Of a stretch of DNA of 64,000 nucleotides, positions 61,034 to 64,000 are shown in pieces (the stretch's first letter is position 1; each line of letters starts with the position of its first letter). The notes below the pieces were generated by a model, which was not told where the DNA came from, did no database searches, and saw only the letters and a list, made by a program, of their open reading frames with translations. The DNA comes from Anaerolineae bacterium (GTDB taxonomy: Bacteria > Chloroflexota > Anaerolineae > Aggregatilineales > Phototrophicaceae): contig JALHNB010000014.1 in the NCBI GenBank assembly GCA_022843745.1, forward strand, positions 79,511 to 143,510, given 5' to 3'. Position numbers and translations under genes: made by a program.

Positions 61034-62467
61034 TTAGTCGTTGTTCTTCATCAGCTTTTCACGCAGCGCAGTCATTTCGTAGCGGAAACGATCATCTTCC
61101 GCCATCATCTCGACCACTTTATGGTAGCCGTGCAGCACAGTCGTGTGGCTGCGTCCGCCGAGCATATCGCCAATTTGCGGCAGCGAAGCATCGGTAAGTT
61201 CACGCGCCATATACATCGCGATCTGCCGTGCGTGGTTGATACGTCCGGCGCGGGTTTTGCTGGTCAGATCGCGGATGCCAAGCTGATGATGCTTCGCGAC
61301 AATTTCAAAAACCTGCTCGACAGTGATAGAAGGTCGTCCATGATTGCGCGGACGTTCGAATCGCTCCAACACCGTTTCAGCGTCATTTCGATTAAGCGGC
61401 TGGGCGCTCAGTCGTGATTTGGCGACGATCTGTGTAAACAGCCCTTCAAGTTCGCGGATATTGGAAGATGCCCGTTCTGCGATCATTTCCGTGACCGAAC
61501 GCGGTACACGAATGCCTCGCTCCTGCGCCCAGGATTCAACGATGGCGACACGCGTTTCATACTCCGGCGTTTGCACGTCCATCAACAGCCCGCCCTCAAA
61601 GCGCGAACGCAGTCGATCTTCCAGCGTTTCGAGGTGACGCGGGTGGCGGTCAGATGCCAGCACAATTTGCTTATTAAAGGTATAAAGGGCATTAAATGTG
61701 TGGAAAAATTCTTCCTGCGTGCTTTCTTTCCCGGCGATAAATTGAATATCATCCACGAGCAGCACATCCAGCGAACGATATTTTTCACGGAACATGGCCG
61801 TTGTGCGCTGGCGGATAGCGTTCACCAGATCGTTAATGAAGGCTTCTGACGGGATATAGATGACGTTCAGATTTTTCTTGCGGCAGGTATGGGCGATGGA
61901 TTGGAGTAGATGGGTTTTGCCCAACCCGACACCACCATAAATCAATAGTGGGTTATACACGCTGGCTGGATTTTCCGCTACGGCCTGCGCCGCTGAATAG
62001 GTCAGATTATTGACACCGCCGACCACGAAGCGCTCAAAGGTGTAGCGCGGGTTGAGTTCGGACTCCGGCATCTCTGGACGTTGGGGGCGAACAACCTGTT
62101 GATGCAGCGGCAGTGCTTCTTCGGCTGGGTCTTGCTGGGCCAGCAGCCGGAACAGCGGCATATCGCCATCGGGCGATTCTACGGCTGGCGCTGCTTTGAC
62201 AATCTCAAAACGCAGTTCGACAGGTACACCATAGGCATCGCTCAAAATGCGGCGAACGCTGCGGTACAGGCGATGTTCCAGCATATCGCGAGCGAAGGTG
62301 TTGCGCACGCCAATCGTAAAAATAGCTGGGCCTTCAGCCGGGTTTTCAAAACCTAAGTAAGTTGTACCCCGCAGCCAGGTATCAAAATTGGCTCGGTCAA
62401 GTTGGACTTCGAGTTGATTGAGTGCTGCGTTCCAAGCTTCTTGCGGGTTCACGGTTTTAATTTCCAA
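61034..62467 (-). CDS. dnaA: Chromosomal replication initiator DnaA
   Basis: The 477-residue protein has all four DnaA domains. Domain I is WNAALNQLEVQLDRANFDTWL. Domain II is short and variable. The AAA+ domain III has Walker A YGGVGLGKTHLL near 177 and Walker B VLLVDDIQF near 240. Domain IV is the DNA-binding helix-turn-helix with SLPQIGDMLGGRSHTTVLHG near 440. DnaA opens the origin. The 600-base region upstream holds repeated DnaA-box-like sites, consistent with the usual dnaA-oriC arrangement. Confidence 0.96.
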   Translation of the reverse strand: MEIKTVNPQEAWNAALNQLEVQLDRANFDTWLRGTTYLGFENPAEGPAIFTIGVRNTFARDMLEHRLYRSVRRILSDAYGVPVELRFEIVKAAPAVESPDGDMPLFRLLAQQDPAEEALPLHQQVVRPQRPEMPESELNPRYTFERFVVGGVNNLTYSAAQAVAENPASVYNPLLIYGGVGLGKTHLLQSIAHTCRKKNLNVIYIPSEAFINDLVNAIRQRTTAMFREKYRSLDVLLVDDIQFIAGKESTQEEFFHTFNALYTFNKQIVLASDRHPRHLETLEDRLRSRFEGGLLMDVQTPEYETRVAIVESWAQERGIRVPRSVTEMIAERASSNIRELEGLFTQIVAKSRLSAQPLNRNDAETVLERFERPRNHGRPSITVEQVFEIVAKHHQLGIRDLTSKTRAGRINHARQIAMYMARELTDASLPQIGDMLGGRSHTTVLHGYHKVVEMMAEDDRFRYEMTALREKLMKNND

Positions 62468-62699
62468 TGATAATCACTATCTTGCTCATCGGCGACAAGC
62501 AAGGCCAATATAACGGCAGAAATGCCACGTAACTTTTCGAATTTTGTCGGTCTAGTAACTGGGACGCGAAAAACAGTCCCTTTTTGAAACACAACTGGGG
62601 CAGGTGTTTGTGGTGTGTGCTGGCTACACACTCATTCAATAGTATAACGAAAGATCGCCAGAACCTCAACTGAATCCGGGCTTAAATTTCTGTTTTGCG

Positions 62700-62975
62700 C
62701 AAGATTTTAAAGTTGGGATAAGTTCTACACAGAGGGTCAATAATTTGGGATAACTTTCGCGCTCAAAAATGAGGAGTCATAGCTTTTGTAAGTGCCATAT
62801 GTAGGGGTAATGGCCTTGCCAGCCTATATATGTATAGGTTTGAGGCCATTTAGAGTCTTTTTGATGATTCGCGATTGTGAAATCTTCAATTTTTTAACAT
62901 TGGGATAATTTCTACCAGCCCCGTGAAAAACTGGGTAAAGTGAATTTTAGGGTTGGGATAATTTGGGATAAATGG
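62700..62975. other. Probable replication origin (oriC) with five TTGGGATAA boxes
   Basis: TTGGGATAA (reverse TTATCCCAA, one base from the standard TTATCCACA at the seventh and eighth positions) occurs at 62713, 62745, 62900, 62953 and 62963, all in the same orientation, in an AT-rich 638-base gap between dnaA and spoVS. The last two overlap in a tandem pair. The rest of 62468-63105 shows no gene. Confidence 0.75.
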
Positions 62976-63105
62976 AATATATGTTCTATTTAAATGCGCT
63001 GCCATCTTGCTATTAGTAGACTTCAATAGGTTTTTCGTGTAGAATATAAATTAGGCAGTAAATAAAATTTGTAATTAGATTTTTAGAGAACGGTTGATTG
63101 ATAAT

Positions 63106-63468
63106 ATGTCCGAACAATACACTGCAAGTTCTTTGACTTCTGATTCGGAGGCTACTCAATATACGGAAGTGAACATCATGGATGACGATTCCCCGCATAA
63201 AGCTGATGTGATTAAGGTATCTGCAAAGTCACGTTCGACAGCAGTAGCGGGAGCAATCGCCGCAGTTATCCGCGAACATCGATATGCCGAAGTGCAGGCT
63301 ATTGGGGCTGGAGCTGTCAATCAGGCAGTCAAGGCGCTGGCAATTGCACGCGGCTATCTGGGACGCGATGAAATCGACATTGTGTTTACCCCTTTCTTCA
63401 CCGAGGTTGAGATCGACGGCCAGGAGCGCACTGCTGTTCGGTTCAAGGTCGAACCTCGTCCTGAATAA
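63106..63468 (+). CDS. spoVS: Stage V sporulation protein S (SpoVS)-like Alba-fold protein
   Basis: The 120-residue protein has the complete SpoVS core (VIKVSAKSRSTAVAGAIA near 32, then AIGAGAVNQAVKALAIARGYL and DIVFTPFFTEVEIDGQERTAV). Usual SpoVS proteins have about 86 residues; this one adds about 30 polar residues in front. ATG 63106 is preferred; an internal ATG 63178 would give the usual length. SpoVS has an Alba-like, probably nucleic-acid-binding fold. It lies directly across oriC from dnaA. Sporulation itself need not occur. Confidence 0.88.
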   Translation: MSEQYTASSLTSDSEATQYTEVNIMDDDSPHKADVIKVSAKSRSTAVAGAIAAVIREHRYAEVQAIGAGAVNQAVKALAIARGYLGRDEIDIVFTPFFTEVEIDGQERTAVRFKVEPRPE

Positions 63469-63485
63469 GAGTATCCCGCAGGTTT

Positions 63486-63508
63486 CGGTGTTCCTGTTCA
63501 AAACACCG
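63486..63508. terminator. Hairpin after spoVS
   Basis: CGGTGTT pairs with AACACCG around a 9-base loop 17 bases after the spoVS stop. There is no T tract. A TATAAT element at 63514-63519 may serve the PHP gene. Confidence 0.35.
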
Positions 63509-63595
63509 GACGCTATAATAGTTTCGCTGATATGAAACGGACACTGACGAGCCGTTTTGTGATTTTTATCGCGTAAACATTATAGTCGAGCAAAC

Positions 63596-64000
63596 ATGAC
63601 CCAACTTGACCTACACACCCATACTACTGCCTCGGATGGACAACAAACACCCAGTGAAGTTGTCGCCCTGGCAAAAAAAGCTGGTCTCAAGATTCTTGCC
63701 ATCACCGATCATGATACAACCGAAGGCATTGAGGAAGCGCAAGCCGCAGCGGGCGATTCACTCACGATTATCCCCGGTGTCGAACTGAGCGCGGAGGATG
63801 ACGCGGGCGATGTTCATACGCTCGGTTATTTTATCGATATTCACAATACAAGTTTTCAGTCTGAATTGAAGCGATTCCGTGCTGGACGGCTTTTTCGCGG
63901 TCATGAAATTGTGCAAAAACTAGCGGAAATGAATATGCCGCTGGCCTGGGAACGAATCGAAGCACAGGCTAAAGGCGGCTCGATTGGCCGTCCGCACATT
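63596..64000 (+). CDS. PHP-domain phosphoesterase (partial, 5' end)
   Basis: ATG 63596 opens a frame that runs off the window (135 codons). The sequence MTQLDLHTHTTASDGQQTP, ILAITDHDTTEG and IPGVELSAEDDAGDVHTLGYF shows the PHP metal-binding motifs HxH, DHD and the following Glu and His. It resembles the TrpH/YciV group (RNase AM, 3'-5' or nucleoside 3',5'-bisphosphate phosphatases). The segment GRPHI at the window edge is also typical. Confidence 0.88.
   Translation, partial: MTQLDLHTHTTASDGQQTPSEVVALAKKAGLKILAITDHDTTEGIEEAQAAAGDSLTIIPGVELSAEDDAGDVHTLGYFIDIHNTSFQSELKRFRAGRLFRGHEIVQKLAEMNMPLAWERIEAQAKGGSIGRPHI

Overview
The window looks like chromosome from a Chloroflexota bacterium, probably Anaerolineae-like. 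This is inferred from the gene mix, not from a search: surface proteins with bacterial SH3 domains and Thr/Pro/Asn linkers, a SpoVS/Alba protein beside oriC, a YacL-like PIN-TRAM protein, and GAAC-N4-GTTC SOS control of lexA. The right end carries dnaA and a likely replication origin.

Layout. (1) 1-10216 (+): a tight seven-gene envelope operon built around an actin/Hsp70-fold ATPase of the MutL/GlmL family, with multi-pass membrane proteins, a 1518-residue repeat protein and an LPxTG-like anchored SH3 protein. (2) 10662-17536: a class A penicillin-binding protein and a PP2C phosphatase (-), divergent from an atypical kinase (+). (3) 17801-25712: two tandem LLM flavin oxidoreductases (the first frameshifted), a sugar-isomerase-like protein, two Doc-type Fic proteins, PriA and a PIN-TRAM protein. 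(4) 25744-35309: membrane protein, a lipoprotein thioredoxin with an in-frame TGA at the first Cys of CxxC, HAD phosphatase, Gfo/Idh/MocA oxidoreductase, CrtC/AttH-like protein, SH3-glycosidase, SixA and a cytochrome P450. (5) 35524-38880 (-): a Ro60 (Rsr) locus with four Y RNA-like genes and a DRB0094-type RNA ligase. (6) 39016-50118: DUF4139 protein, pectinacetylesterase family protein, P460 cytochrome, SIR2-like protein, methyltransferase, a TetR-controlled pair of NAD(P)-binding proteins, DUF4173 protein and LexA. (7) 50571-64000: helicase-associated protein, multi-PAS histidine kinase, GatA, phytanoyl-CoA dioxygenase-like protein, DUF2142 protein, thioesterase, PPC-domain protein, DnaA, oriC, SpoVS and the start of a PHP phosphoesterase.

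Two observations stand out. The Ro60 locus encodes four RNAs sharing the core GCGGGCCG-N7/8-TGGGTTATC. One lies upstream of rsr behind its own sigma70-type promoter; three lie in tandem between rsr and the ligase gene. Two fold into permuted tRNA mimics without an anticodon arm, and one of these adds a class II-type variable arm. Separately, the thioredoxin-like gene at 27448-27912 is a good selenoprotein candidate: its TGA sits where the first redox Cys belongs, and a hairpin that fits the bacterial SECIS consensus follows it.

The genome also carries short palindromic repeats (GTAGGGGCG...CGCCCCTAC and CCCCTCCC...GGGGAGGG families). They lie between genes and also in frame inside the PriA gene and the DUF2142 membrane-protein gene. 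No CRISPR array, rRNA, ordinary tRNA or intact IS element was seen.
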